A DNA stretch of 41,194 nt, taken from the NCBI RefSeq assembly GCF_003432075.1, contig NZ_QWBU01000022.1, forward strand, positions 1-41,194, given 5' to 3'. Both the position numbers and the translations under genes were made by a program. Below are positions 23,006-32,286 of this stretch, piece by piece; position 1 is the first letter of the stretch, and each line of letters starts with the position of its first letter. The notes under the pieces were generated by a model. That model searched no databases. It saw nothing but the letters and a program-made list of their open reading frames with translations, and had not been told where the DNA came from. The DNA is from Shinella sp. WSJ-2 (GTDB lineage: Bacteria > Pseudomonadota > Alphaproteobacteria > Rhizobiales > Rhizobiaceae).

Positions 23006-25972
23006 ATGAGCTTCAGGTGCGTCCCACAGCATAACGGCGCTCTCATCGAGTTCGAACGGAGACGCCTACTCGGCAAGAAAGCAATTCCCTATCAGGAGTG
23101 GGGCGACAAGGCTGTCGCTGCAGATCACGGCTTTCGCTTTCTATCGCATGCCGTCGCAGCCGGTGACCTCGTTCCTTCAGGTGATGGCGTCTTCGCAAAG
23201 CCGGAATTCATCTTGTCTTTGTCTGCGACGCAGGCCGCTATGCTGTGCGTGCCCAAACTGGTTGGTCTTTCGGTCAACCTTTCCATGCGCGGCCGGATCG
23301 ACAACTCCGACAGCATCCTACTCCTGACCTGGCAGGACCGAAACTCTCGGCCTATCACCCCGGACTTTCACGGCCCCTTCCTCCGCGTGGGTGGCGACTG
23401 GGCGCGATTGTCTCGTCCGCTCTACGACATCCACATCGCGGCCCGCGACTACAACAATTCCGCCGGCCGACCCTTCGCCGAGCGCCTTCCTTTCTGGCAG
23501 CAGGTTCAGGATAAGTTGAAGGCCCATCTTGGCAGCGACGTGCAGGCCGACAAGTTTGTGGGTTCTCTGGCGATTTATCAGGCCGGCGCATTCGGCCTTG
23601 ATGTCCGCGAAACAGCTCAGGGAACCGATTTCCTGCCGGTGCTGATGTCGCGCACGGTCGAGCCTGAGCTTGGCGAGGTGGACGATGGCAATGATGCGCC
23701 TGAAACCGACGGCGACGATGCCTCGGCTTGGGCTTCAGACACCGACAAGCGCAGCAACGATGCCGATGCGCTGTTGCCACCAATCCTCCAGGACACATTT
23801 TACGAACAGGCGCTCTCCCGGCCCGGCAAGACCGAAGCGGCTTATGTGGTTGCCCGCAATACCTACCTTCTGCTGGAGCCAACGCTTCGCACCGCACTCG
23901 ACGTGGTCAAGCAGATGCGCAGCGCATCGCCCGAGGCCCGCAGAGAGTTCCTGAAGAACCCGCGCACCCGTATCGCAGCGGCGCTGGGCGATGACGGCGA
24001 CGTGCTCGCCTCCAGCCTTTTCGTCGAGACGGCGCAATATTCCGATCGGATCGAAGGCCTGGGCTTGTGGCAAAAACCAAGCCTGCCCTGGATCAAGAAA
24101 AAGTCCAACCAGTGGCTTCCGGAAAACTTCGTTGTTCGGATCGGTAGCAAGTCACTCAATGCCACTCCGGACAAGATCGAGGAACTGCAAGTTCTCTGTG
24201 ACCAGGCGGAGCATGACCGCTCCGAGGAGATCAATTTCGAGCAGGAGCTTTATCCAACTACAGATGTTCGAACGATGCTCACGAGGCTCGATGAAGACGG
24301 CGTGTCCTATTCTGGCGAGCTGCAGGGCGAAAGGGTATCTCGCGAGGATTCGGACAATGATGTCCTGATCATCAGGCAAAACCTGGAGGAGCTTGACTTC
24401 CAGTCCAGACTGGCGAAACGAAGCAGGCTAATCCCCGGCGGCTTTCCAACGCAGAGCATAAACGGCACACAGCCCAAGCAGCATCAGCTCCAGGGTTTCG
24501 ACTGGCTTTGCAATTGCTGGACGCAAGGTTGGCCCGGTGCGCTGCTCGCGGACGATATGGGACTTGGCAAAACATTTCAGGCACTCGCGTTTCTTGCCTG
24601 GATCAGGGACAACATGGCGGCGAGGCGGGGCGCCTATCGAGCGCTGCAGGGCCCGATCCTGATCGTTGCTCCGACATCCCTTCTCGACAACTGGAAAAAA
24701 GAGGCCGGCATCCATCTCAAGCCGGGCAAGCTTGGTTCCTGTGCGGAGGCATTCGGCTCTGGTCTGAAAGCACTTAAGACTCGCAAAAGCGCCGGATGGA
24801 CCGAAGAAGACGCGCTGGATGTCGATTATATGCGACAGGCCGACTGGATCCTCACGACTTATGAGACACTCGCCCTTTATCACCGCAGCTTTGCGCGCAT
24901 CGCCTATTCGATAGCAATCTTCGACGAGATGCAGAAAGTGAAGTCGCCGGATTCGATCAACAGCCACACCGCCAAGACGATGAACATCGACTTCGTTCTG
25001 GGTATGACCGGAACGCCGATCGAAAACCGATTGGAGGATCTATGGTGCATCATGGATCGGATCGCGCCCGGCTATCTGGGTGACCTCAAAAGCTTTTCCA
25101 GCACGTATGGCGATGAAGATCCGCATGCACTTGCCGAGCTCAAGGCGAAGATGGACCGGCCTCAGGGCAATGCGCCAGCCATCATGTTGCGGCGTATGAA
25201 GGATGACGTCGCAAAGGACCTGCCAGCCAAGCATATCTTGCCATACTCCGTGGCGATGCCGGCGAGCCAGACAAGGGCGTATGATGACGCCGTCGCAGCG
25301 GCACGCGCGGGTTCGAAAAGCCGCAAGAGCATGCTTGAGACCCTCCATCTGCTCCGCGGCATATCCTTGCATCCTGATCGCGCAGGCGAGGCCAATGCCT
25401 ATGATGCAGCCTGGCGCATGTCATGGATCAACAGTTCCGCGCGGGTGCAGAAGGCCGTCACTCTTCTTGAGGAGATTCGTAGGCGGTCGGAAAAGGCTCT
25501 TGTTTTCCTTGAAGACCGGGCCATGCAACAGACGTTTGCAGCGGCGATCGCGGAGCATCTGAATCTTTCGGCGCGACCGCCGATTATCAATGGAACGATG
25601 GTCGGCCGACAGCGCCAGGAGATCGTCGATGCCTTCCAAAAGGCCCCGACAGGTTTCGATCTCCTCATCCTCTCGCCGAAAGCCGCGGGTATCGGCCTCA
25701 CCATTACGGCGGCGAATCATGTGATCCATCTCAGCAGATGGTGGAATCCGGCGGTCGAGGATCAATGCAACGACCGCGCCTTTCGCATCGGTCAAAACAA
25801 GGATGTCACAATTCACCTGCCAATGGCGATCCACCCTACCCATGGGGCTGGCTCGTTCGACCAGAAACTGCACGATTTGCTGGAGCGTAAACGATCATTG
25901 TCGCGAGACATGCTTGCACCGCCGACTTCGGAACGAGATGTCGATGGCTTGTTCGCGGACGTGGTTGGATGA
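23006..25972 (+). CDS. zorD: Zorya type I, ZorD (SNF2-type helicase/nuclease effector)
   Basis: The 988-residue effector of type I Zorya. The N-terminal ~480 residues are specific to ZorD. The C-terminal half is a SNF2-family ATPase: motif I DDMGLGKT (about 516-523), motif II Asp-Glu-Met-Gln at 640-643 (a DEMQ variant of DEAH), MTGTPIENRLEDLW as motif III, and motif VI NDRAFRIGQ near 925. ZorD is reported to translocate on and degrade DNA when recruited after ZorAB sensing. The ATG at 23006 is preferred because aggga lies 8 nt upstream; an in-frame TTG at 23000 is weaker. It is the last island gene, ending about 90 bp before the right repeat. Confidence 0.93.
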   Translation: MSFRCVPQHNGALIEFERRRLLGKKAIPYQEWGDKAVAADHGFRFLSHAVAAGDLVPSGDGVFAKPEFILSLSATQAAMLCVPKLVGLSVNLSMRGRIDNSDSILLLTWQDRNSRPITPDFHGPFLRVGGDWARLSRPLYDIHIAARDYNNSAGRPFAERLPFWQQVQDKLKAHLGSDVQADKFVGSLAIYQAGAFGLDVRETAQGTDFLPVLMSRTVEPELGEVDDGNDAPETDGDDASAWASDTDKRSNDADALLPPILQDTFYEQALSRPGKTEAAYVVARNTYLLLEPTLRTALDVVKQMRSASPEARREFLKNPRTRIAAALGDDGDVLASSLFVETAQYSDRIEGLGLWQKPSLPWIKKKSNQWLPENFVVRIGSKSLNATPDKIEELQVLCDQAEHDRSEEINFEQELYPTTDVRTMLTRLDEDGVSYSGELQGERVSREDSDNDVLIIRQNLEELDFQSRLAKRSRLIPGGFPTQSINGTQPKQHQLQGFDWLCNCWTQGWPGALLADDMGLGKTFQALAFLAWIRDNMAARRGAYRALQGPILIVAPTSLLDNWKKEAGIHLKPGKLGSCAEAFGSGLKALKTRKSAGWTEEDALDVDYMRQADWILTTYETLALYHRSFARIAYSIAIFDEMQKVKSPDSINSHTAKTMNIDFVLGMTGTPIENRLEDLWCIMDRIAPGYLGDLKSFSSTYGDEDPHALAELKAKMDRPQGNAPAIMLRRMKDDVAKDLPAKHILPYSVAMPASQTRAYDDAVAAARAGSKSRKSMLETLHLLRGISLHPDRAGEANAYDAAWRMSWINSSARVQKAVTLLEEIRRRSEKALVFLEDRAMQQTFAAAIAEHLNLSARPPIINGTMVGRQRQEIVDAFQKAPTGFDLLILSPKAAGIGLTITAANHVIHLSRWWNPAVEDQCNDRAFRIGQNKDVTIHLPMAIHPTHGAGSFDQKLHDLLERKRSLSRDMLAPPTSERDVDGLFADVVG

Positions 25973-26063
25973 TGTTACTGCGAGCATTCGAGGCACGCCT
26001 CGGCCACACTGCCGGTGCCGGAGTCAAAATTGCCTTCGCAAGCATCTGCCACCATAAACCGCC

Positions 26064-26183
26064 CCGCGCTGAAGAGCGCCGACCAGTTAAGCGGAGAGGT
26101 GGCTGAGTGGTCGAAAGCACCGCACTCGAAATGCGGCATACGGGCAACCGTATCGTGGGTTCGAATCCCACCCTCTCCGCCAT
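26064..26183 (+). repeat. Right 120-bp direct repeat (attR), contains tRNA-Ser
   Basis: Identical over its full length to 1203-1322. It closes the island 91 bp after zorD; the chromosomal ABC-F gene begins 107 bp later. Confidence 0.9.
26093..26182 (+). tRNA. tRNA-Ser(CGA), right copy
   Basis: Sequence identical to the left copy, with anticodon CGA, a long variable arm and an encoded CCA. A promoter-like pair, ttgcct (26030-26035) and cataaa (26053-26058), spaced 17 bp, lies just upstream and within island sequence. The island may therefore supply its own promoter so that this copy stays expressed. That is inference, since both copies look functional. Confidence 0.95.
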
Positions 26184-26290
26184 TGTTTTCTTTCCCAAGC
26201 TTAAATGACTGGCGTTCCCGAAGGGAGCGCATGGACTTTGTGCATCGCGTCGTGGCATAGGGCGCGGGACACGACGAGGCCCGTTTTTCC

Positions 26291-27913
26291 ATGATCCGTA
26301 TCGAGAATATCAGCAAGTCCAACAGCCATCGCATTCTGTTCATCGAGGCGGCGGCCGCCTTGAACAAGGGCGAGAAGATCGGGCTGGTCGGGCCGAACGG
26401 GGCTGGCAAGACGACGCTGTTCCGGATGATCACCGGACAGGAGCAGCCGGATGAGGGGCAGATCTCGACGGAGAAGAATGTCTCGATCGGTTATTTCAGT
26501 CAGGATGTCGGCGAGATGGAGGGGCGCAGCGCCGTCACCGAGGTGATGGACGGGGCCGGACCGGTGAGCTCGGTCGCGGCGGAGCTGCACGAACTCGAGG
26601 CGGCGATGGTCGATCCCGACAGGCTCGACGAGATGGATGCGATCATCGAGCGCTATGGCGAGGTGCAGGCACGCTATGAGGAGCTCGACGGCTATGGGCT
26701 GGAAAGCCGGGCGCGTGAAGTTCTGGCGGGCCTGAGTTTCAGCCAGGAGATGATGGACGGCGACGTCGGCAAGCTTTCGGGCGGATGGAAGATGCGCGTG
26801 GCGCTCGCCCGTATCCTGCTCATGCGGCCCGATGTCATGCTGCTCGACGAACCGAGCAACCACCTCGATCTCGAAAGCCTGATCTGGCTGGAACAGTTCC
26901 TGAAGAACTATGACGGGGCGCTGCTGATGACCTCGCACGACCGCGAGTTCATGAACCGCATCGTCACCAAGATCATCGAGATCGATGCCGGTTCGCTCAC
27001 CACCTATTCCGGCGATTACGGCTTTTACGAGCAGCAGCGAGCGCAGAACGAGAAGCAACAGCAGGCGCAGTTCGAGCGGCAGCAGGCCATGCTTGCCAAG
27101 GAGATCAAGTTCATCGAGCGCTTCAAGGCGCGCGCCTCGCATGCCGCGCAGGTGCAGAGCCGCGTGAAGAAGCTCGACAAGATCGAGCGCGTCGAGCCGC
27201 CGCGCCGCCGCCAGACCGTGATGTTCGAATTCCAGCCGGCGCCGCGCTCCGGCGAAGACGTGGTCAATCTCAGGAATGTCGACAAGGCCTATGGCAGCAA
27301 GACGATCTACAGCGATTTCGGCTTTCTCATCCGCCGGCGCGAGCGCTGGTGCGTGATGGGCGTCAATGGTGCGGGCAAATCGACGCTTCTGAAGCTCGTT
27401 GCGGGGGCGGCCACGCCGGACCAAGGCAGCGTGACGATCGGCGCGAGCGTCAAGGTCGGTTATTTTGCACAGCATGCGATGGATCTGCTCGATGGCGATC
27501 TGACGGTTTTCGAATGGCTGGAGACGGAGTTTCCGCGCGCCGGGCAGGGGCCGCTGCGCACGCTCGCCGGCTGCTTCGGGTTCTCCGGCGATGACGTGGA
27601 GAAGAAGTGCCGCGTGCTTTCGGGTGGCGAAAAGGCACGGCTGGTCATGGCGGCCATGCTGTTCGATCCGCCGAATTTCCTGATCCTTGACGAGCCCACG
27701 AACCATCTCGATCTCGACACCAAGGAAATGCTGATCAAGGCGCTTGCCGATTACGAGGGCACGATGCTGTTCGTGTCGCACGACCGGCGCTTCCTCGGTG
27801 CGCTGTCGAACCGCGTGCTGGAACTCAACGGCGACGACGTGCATCAATATCCGGGCGGCTATACCGAATATGTCGCCCAGTCCGGCCATGAGGCGCCGGG
27901 TCTTCACGTCTGA
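26291..27913 (+). CDS. ABC-F family ATPase (ribosome-associated)
   Basis: A 540-residue soluble protein with two ABC ATPase domains and no membrane part. Walker A motifs are GPNGAGKTT (~35-43) and GVNGAGKST (~357-365). Signatures are LSGGWKMRVALAR and LSGGEKARLVMAA, and Walker B segments are MLLDEPSNHLDL and LILDEPTNHLDL. The linker (~235-305) between them is a long basic helical arm, typical of ABC-F proteins, which act at the ribosomal E site to regulate or rescue translation. Length and layout are closest to the YbiT/EttA-like housekeeping group rather than antibiotic resistance members. It begins the chromosomal flank right of the island. Confidence 0.92.
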   Translation: MIRIENISKSNSHRILFIEAAAALNKGEKIGLVGPNGAGKTTLFRMITGQEQPDEGQISTEKNVSIGYFSQDVGEMEGRSAVTEVMDGAGPVSSVAAELHELEAAMVDPDRLDEMDAIIERYGEVQARYEELDGYGLESRAREVLAGLSFSQEMMDGDVGKLSGGWKMRVALARILLMRPDVMLLDEPSNHLDLESLIWLEQFLKNYDGALLMTSHDREFMNRIVTKIIEIDAGSLTTYSGDYGFYEQQRAQNEKQQQAQFERQQAMLAKEIKFIERFKARASHAAQVQSRVKKLDKIERVEPPRRRQTVMFEFQPAPRSGEDVVNLRNVDKAYGSKTIYSDFGFLIRRRERWCVMGVNGAGKSTLLKLVAGAATPDQGSVTIGASVKVGYFAQHAMDLLDGDLTVFEWLETEFPRAGQGPLRTLAGCFGFSGDDVEKKCRVLSGGEKARLVMAAMLFDPPNFLILDEPTNHLDLDTKEMLIKALADYEGTMLFVSHDRRFLGALSNRVLELNGDDVHQYPGGYTEYVAQSGHEAPGLHV

Positions 27914-27967
27914 TCGGCTGTCGCCGAGGCGCGCCATGCGTTAAGACGGACGAGACCGGAGGGGCGC

Positions 27968-28432
27968 ATGGACCGAAAGAAGCCGCTTTATCGCAGCGTC
28001 AACACGCGTACCCACGGCGTGCGCCATGGTGGGGGTGAGGACTACAAATCCTCCCGGCGGCGCGACGATCGCGTACATGCCGGCGCGATGGGTGGTCGGC
28101 AGCGGCATGGACTCGATTATACGCCGCTCTTCAAGTTTCTGCTGTCGCGCGTGGGGGACGATTGGGACGCCATGCATGCAGAGGCGATCGCCCGGCTGGA
28201 CAGGGCAGAACCGATCTTCTGGACGGTGGCGCGGTCGCAGGCGGAGAGGAAGCCGTTCGTCTGCATGGGCGAGAGCGCCTATTACAGCGGCCTCTTCGTG
28301 GATGACACCAATCGCCTGCAGAGAGTCGATCCGGCTCTGAGCGTCGAGCAGATGGAGCCCAACTGCGCTTGCTGCACGCACACGTTCAACGGCGTGCCTT
28401 TCACGCGAAAATACCGGCCGTCGGCGGATTAG
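27968..28432 (+). CDS. Conserved small protein with Cys cluster, unknown function
   Basis: A 154-residue protein I recognise only as a type found in rhizobia without assigned function. The N-terminal 45 residues are basic and disordered. A helical region [19 protein letters not shown] follows. The C-terminus carries a [10 protein letters not shown] motif with three cysteines that could bind a metal. The ribosome-binding site is strong (ggaggggcgc before ATG). Its stop overlaps the stop of the convergent cupin gene by 4 bp, and it may be co-transcribed with the ABC-F gene 54 bp upstream. Confidence 0.7.
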   Translation: MDRKKPLYRSVNTRTHGVRHGGGEDYKSSRRRDDRVHAGAMGGRQRHGLDYTPLFKFLLSRVGDDWDAMHAEAIARLDRAEPIFWTVARSQAERKPFVCMGESAYYSGLFVDDTNRLQRVDPALSVEQMEPNCACCTHTFNGVPFTRKYRPSAD

Positions 28433-28830
28433 GACCGGCCGAGATATTGCTCATCCGTCACCTGTTCCAGCCAGGTCACGGGCGAGCCGTTTTCCGATTC
28501 GGCGATGGCGATGTGGGTCATGGCGGTCTTGTCGGTGGCGCCGTGCCAGTGTTTTTCGCCCGGCGGGAACCAGACGACGTCGCCGGGACGGATTTCCTCG
28601 ATGGGTCCGCCCTCGCGCTGTGCCCAGCCAAGGCCGGATGTCACGATGACGGTCTGGCCGAGCGGATGGGTGTGCCAGGCGGTGCGGGCGCCGGCTTCGA
28701 AGGTCACGATGGCGCCGCCGGCGCGTCCGGGAGCTTCGGCCTTGAAGGGCGTGTCGAGGCGGACGGTGCCGGTGAAATAGTCGGCATGGCCAGGGGCCGA
28801 GGGGCTGGTGCCGTTGCGCTTGATATCCAT
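28429..28830 (-). CDS. Cupin-domain protein
   Basis: A 133-residue single-domain cupin. The metal-binding motif 1 is [15 protein letters not shown] (two His and Gln), and motif 2 is [16 protein letters not shown] with the last metal His. The closest small families are carboxymuconolactone decarboxylase-associated or quercetin-dioxygenase-like cupins, but substrate cannot be deduced. The start is supported by gggag 8 nt upstream. Convergent with the 27968 gene and divergent from the flavoprotein gene. Confidence 0.85.
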   Translation of the reverse strand: MDIKRNGTSPSAPGHADYFTGTVRLDTPFKAEAPGRAGGAIVTFEAGARTAWHTHPLGQTVIVTSGLGWAQREGGPIEEIRPGDVVWFPPGEKHWHGATDKTAMTHIAIAESENGSPVTWLEQVTDEQYLGRS

Positions 28831-28955
28831 GCATGTCTCCCGATTCGTCGCGCGATCCTATATCGGCCACGCTGTGCGTTCACGCGATAAGGCGATTGCT
28901 GGCGAAGTGGTGGCAGACGCTCTATGACGACGCAATGGGTTTTGAGGCGAAGCGG

Positions 28956-30170
28956 ATGAGTGGAAGACGGATCGGGATCGTCGGCGGCGGGCCGGCCGGA
29001 CTGATGGCGGCGGAGGTGCTGTCGGCGCGCGGCCATGCCGTGATAGTGCTTGAGGCCATGCCGACCATCGGCCGAAAATTTCTGCTCGCCGGAAAATCCG
29101 GCCTAAACATCACCCATTCCGAGCCCTTTGCGCGGTTCGCGACCCGTTTCGGCGCCGCAAATACGCGGCTGCGCGCAGCACTTGAGGCCTTTACGCCGGA
29201 TGATCTCCGGGCCTGGGCGGATGGCCTCGGCACAAAAACCTTCGTCGGCACGTCGGGCCGGGTCTTTCCCGAGGTCATGAAGGCCTCGCCGCTGTTGCGC
29301 GCCTGGCGGGCCCGGCTGGAAAGACAGGGCGTCGATATCCGTGTGCGGCATCGCTGGACGGGCTTTGCCGAGGGCGGATTGCGGATCGAGACGCCCGATG
29401 GCGAGACGGTGATAGCGTTCGATGCGGTGCTTCTGGCGCTGGGCGGCGCGAGCTGGCCGCGGCTTGGATCGGATGGCGCCTGGGTGGAGTGGCTTGCGGA
29501 AAAGGGCGTCGGCATTGTGCCGCTGCGCCCGGCCAATTGCGGCTTCGACGTGGACTGGTCTCCCGTCCTTGTCGAGAAATTCGCCGGCGCGGCGGTAAAG
29601 GGCGTGACCGCGCAATCGGCCGCCGGCACGATTCCCGGCGAGTTCGTCCTCTCGAAAACCGGGATCGAGGGCAGTCTGGTCTATGCCCATGCGGCAGCGT
29701 TGCGCGACGCTCTGGAGACGACTGACACGGCGACGCTGGTGGTTGATCTTGCACATGGAAGAAGTGCCGAGCGCCTGACTGCAGATTTCGCCCGGCAGGG
29801 CGGCAAGGCGAGCTTTTCCACCCGGCTGCGCAAAGGCGCGGGGCTGGATGGCGTCAAGGCGGCGCTGCTGCGGGAATGTGTTGCCGATGTCGCGCGTCTC
29901 TCGCCTGAGGCACTGGCGGCGGCGGTGAAGGCACTGCCCATTCGTCTCGTCCGGCCGCGGCCGATCGCCGAAGCGATCTCTTCGGCCGGCGGCATCCGCT
30001 TCGATGCGCTTGGTGACGGTTATGGGCTGACCGCGCTGCCGGGCATCTTCGTCGCAGGTGAGATGATTGACTGGGAAGCGCCGACCGGCGGCTATCTGCT
30101 GACGGCCTGCTTTGCGACCGGCCGCGCGGCGGCCGATGGGATCGATCGCTGGCTATCCAAGCGGGCCTGA
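28956..30170 (+). CDS. BaiN/HI0933-type flavoprotein (TIGR03862-like NAD(P)/FAD oxidoreductase)
   Basis: An FAD-binding oxidoreductase of about 404 residues. The N-terminal dinucleotide fold is GIVGGGPAGLMAA, with Glu after LSARGHAVIVLE. It is followed by the family hallmark RKFLLAGKSGLNITHSEP. The C-terminal FAD segment is LPGIFVAGEMIDWEAPTGGYLLTACFATG. Physiological substrate is unknown for this group. The ATG at 28956 is preferred (gaggcgaagcgg upstream); in-frame ATGs at 28935 and 28833 are alternatives with weaker sites. It ends inside a strong hairpin shared with the convergent IclR gene. Confidence 0.85.
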   Translation: MSGRRIGIVGGGPAGLMAAEVLSARGHAVIVLEAMPTIGRKFLLAGKSGLNITHSEPFARFATRFGAANTRLRAALEAFTPDDLRAWADGLGTKTFVGTSGRVFPEVMKASPLLRAWRARLERQGVDIRVRHRWTGFAEGGLRIETPDGETVIAFDAVLLALGGASWPRLGSDGAWVEWLAEKGVGIVPLRPANCGFDVDWSPVLVEKFAGAAVKGVTAQSAAGTIPGEFVLSKTGIEGSLVYAHAAALRDALETTDTATLVVDLAHGRSAERLTADFARQGGKASFSTRLRKGAGLDGVKAALLRECVADVARLSPEALAAAVKALPIRLVRPRPIAEAISSAGGIRFDALGDGYGLTALPGIFVAGEMIDWEAPTGGYLLTACFATGRAAADGIDRWLSKRA

Positions 30171-30184
30171 GACGCTCAGGCCCG
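30162..30184. terminator. Bidirectional hairpin terminator between the flavoprotein and IclR genes
   Basis: cgggcctgag (30162-30171) and ctcaggcccg (30175-30184) form a perfect 10-bp stem with loop acg. It is followed by ttt on the plus strand only weakly. It overlaps the 3' coding ends of both convergent genes, which is compatible with a shared terminator. Confidence 0.65.
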
Positions 30185-30964
30185 TTTCGCCTGGGCCGGC
30201 GCGTGGCCGCCAAGGCGCCGGGCGGCGTCCTTCAGGCAGGCAAGATACTGTTCGCGATTGGCAAGCCCGTCCGCGCGCGGCGCAACGAGGCAGAGCGTCG
30301 CGACGGCATGGCCCGCATCACCCATGACCGGCACGGCAAAACAATGGGTAAAGCTGTCGACGATGCTGTTGAAGGTGAAATGGCCGTCGCCTTCGGCGGC
30401 GCGCACCTCGGCGAGGAAGGTCGCCGGATCGAGCCATTCGCCGCTCGGCAGCTGGAAATCCTGCGGCGGAATGAAGGCGAGGATTTCGGCATCGGTCATA
30501 TGCGATACGAGCACGCGGCCGGACGCGGTCCACGGGATCGGCACGGACTGGCCGACATCGGTGGAGATGCGGAAGGGGCGGGCCCCCTCGCGCATGCGCA
30601 CGACGGTGTATTTGTTGCCGTCCAGCATGCAGAACTGCGCGGTCTCGCGCGTCTCGTCGGCCAGCCGCTCCAGCGCCGCCTCGCATTCGCGCGTGAAATC
30701 GAAATGGTTCTCATAGGCCGCGCCGAGGAAATAGAGTTTTCGACCGAGATAGACGCGGCCCTCGCCGCCGGTGAATTCCAGGATGCCGTTGCGCAAGAGC
30801 AGGTTCACCAGCTCGTAGACCGATGAGCGCGGCGCGCCGATCTGCGCGGCGATCTCGTTCGGCTTCAGCGCCTGGCGTTTCTCGCGCAGGAAGTCGAGGA
30901 TCTCGAAGGCCCGGTCGAGCCCGCGTGCGCGTTTTCCCGCCGCTTCGTCCAGAACTGCATCCAT
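30176..30964 (-). CDS. IclR-family transcriptional regulator
   Basis: A 262-residue regulator. The N-terminal winged helix-turn-helix spans about residues 12-75 (ALKPNEIAAQIGAPRSSVYELVN is the recognition region). The C-terminal IclR effector domain (~85-250) has segments such as GQSVPIPWTASGRVLVSHM, FNSIVDSFTHCFAVPV and VATLCLVAP typical of the family. It is divergent from the transport/catabolic operon with 227 bp between starts. An imperfect 20-bp palindrome lies near the operon start at 31122-31141. By analogy it probably represses or activates that operon in response to its substrate; the ligand is unknown. Confidence 0.93.
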   Translation of the reverse strand: MDAVLDEAAGKRARGLDRAFEILDFLREKRQALKPNEIAAQIGAPRSSVYELVNLLLRNGILEFTGGEGRVYLGRKLYFLGAAYENHFDFTRECEAALERLADETRETAQFCMLDGNKYTVVRMREGARPFRISTDVGQSVPIPWTASGRVLVSHMTDAEILAFIPPQDFQLPSGEWLDPATFLAEVRAAEGDGHFTFNSIVDSFTHCFAVPVMGDAGHAVATLCLVAPRADGLANREQYLACLKDAARRLGGHAPAQAKRA

Positions 30965-31121
30965 CGTCGTTCCTTCCTGCCTCTCGTTGCCGCCAAGCTT
31001 CTCATGCCGGGCGCTGCCGCTGTCAATGCGCGCACCTTGCCTTCCATGCAGGAAATTTCGGCACCCCTCTTGCGGAGCGCAAAATTCGGCATAAGATCGC
31101 GACGTCCGGTATTTAGATCAT

Positions 31122-31141
31122 ATGTACATTATATTGGACAT
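31122..31141. promoter_or_regulatory. Palindromic operator candidate upstream of the ABC operon
   Basis: ATGTACATTATATTGGACAT matches its own reverse complement at 16 of 20 positions. It lies 50 bp before the binding-protein start. Its reverse complement agrees at 14 of 20 positions with the site at 40564-40583 upstream of the glycosidase-like gene, suggesting one regulator, probably the adjacent IclR protein. Confidence 0.55.
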
Positions 31142-31191
31142 TGACGGATGGCAAGCCCGTTTCTGCTGCCGCACACAAAAGGGGATCGACA

Positions 31192-32265
31192 ATGAAGACT
31201 TTTGAGAACAACCCGTCCGCTTCGCTGCGCAGCCGCCTCTTCGCGAGCGCCGCCGTCGCCATGGGCCTGCTTGCGCTTTCGGCCGGCACGGCGTCCGCTG
31301 CCGCCAATTGCATCAAGGGCGATCGCAAGGCGCCCTATACGGTCGGCTGGGCCAACATCTATTCCGTGCCGACCTGGATGAAGCAGACGGAGGGCACGAT
31401 TGCCGCCGAGGTCGAGCAGCTGAAGAAGGCCGGCCTCGTGAAGGACCTGATGATCACGGACGCGCAGGGCAATGCCCAGACGCAGATCCAGCACATCCAG
31501 TCGATGATCGATGCCAATGTCGACGCCATCGTCGTCATCGCCGGCTCGTCCAACGCGCTCGACCGCGTGATTTCGGATGCCTGCGACAAGGGCATCGCCG
31601 TCGTCAACTTCGACAGCCTCGTCAACACCGACAAGGTGACGGCGAAGATCAACACCGATTCCAGCGAATGGGGTGCCGGTGCGGCCAAGTGGCTGTCCGA
31701 CCAGCTCGGCGGCAAGGGCAAGATCATCGTCATGAACGGCCCGGCCGGCATTTCCGTCAGCGATGACCGCCGCAAGGGCGCCCAGCCGGTGCTCGACGCC
31801 AATCCGGGCCTCGAAATCATCACCGAGACCAACACGGAATACAACGCCGCCCCCGCGCAGGAAGCGATGACCAGCCTGCTCTTCGCCAATCCGGAAATCG
31901 ACGGCGTGCTGTCGCTCGGCGGCGCACTCTCGGCCGGCTCCGTCATGGCCTTCGACCGCCAGGGCCGCGAGCAGGTTCCGATCACCGGTGAAAACGCCCG
32001 CCAGTTCCTCGAACTGTGGAAGGAAAAGGGCCTGAAGGGCTGGGCCACCATGCAGCCGAACTGGCTGGGCGCGCTGTCGGTCTACACCGCCGTGCAGGCG
32101 CTGGAAGGCAAGGACGTGCCGGCCTTCGTCAAGGTGCCACTGCCGGTCATCGACGACAGCACGATCGACGGCTATCTCGCCCGCGCCGACAAGTTCCCGG
32201 CCGACGGTTACATCTACTCGGATTACGACCAGGCGCTCTTCGACAAGCTGCTCGCCCAGAAGTAA
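31192..32265 (+). CDS. ABC sugar-type transporter, periplasmic substrate-binding protein
   Basis: A 357-residue ribose/xylose-type (PBP1-fold) binding protein. The signal peptide spans about residues 1-38, ending in a TASAAA region. The mature protein has typical segments: VGWANIYSVPTWMKQTEGTI at the start, a NAQTQIQHIQSMIDANVDAIVV block in the first lobe, and GVLSLGGALSAGSVMAFD in the second. It captures the operon's substrate and delivers it to the two permeases. The start is the ATG at 31192 (agggg 8 nt upstream); a TTG at 31141 overlapping the operator is unlikely. The ligand cannot be predicted. It is the first gene of an eight-gene operon. Confidence 0.92.
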   Translation: MKTFENNPSASLRSRLFASAAVAMGLLALSAGTASAAANCIKGDRKAPYTVGWANIYSVPTWMKQTEGTIAAEVEQLKKAGLVKDLMITDAQGNAQTQIQHIQSMIDANVDAIVVIAGSSNALDRVISDACDKGIAVVNFDSLVNTDKVTAKINTDSSEWGAGAAKWLSDQLGGKGKIIVMNGPAGISVSDDRRKGAQPVLDANPGLEIITETNTEYNAAPAQEAMTSLLFANPEIDGVLSLGGALSAGSVMAFDRQGREQVPITGENARQFLELWKEKGLKGWATMQPNWLGALSVYTAVQALEGKDVPAFVKVPLPVIDDSTIDGYLARADKFPADGYIYSDYDQALFDKLLAQK

Positions 32266-32286
32266 TCCGCTCTGAAGGATGCCGTC

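Larger units (their letters stand above)
1323..26183. mobile_element. 24.9-kb integrative defence island at tRNA-Ser(CGA)
   Basis: The element is bounded by a perfect 120-bp duplication that includes tRNA-Ser and carries a tyrosine integrase near its left end. Cargo: a Panacea toxin-antitoxin-like pair, a secreted ClpP/PAN protein, a resolvase, a DUF4268 nuclease, a broken NYN gene, a type I restriction-modification operon with accessory nuclease, and type I Zorya. I see no conjugation or relaxase genes, so it would be an integrative element moved by other means. Both tRNA copies are intact, so excision would leave one functional tRNA gene. Confidence 0.85.

Noticed and set aside
26201-27937. 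Long open frame antisense to the ABC-F gene
   Set aside because: Shadow of a strongly supported gene, with Arg/Leu/His-rich composition and no motif.
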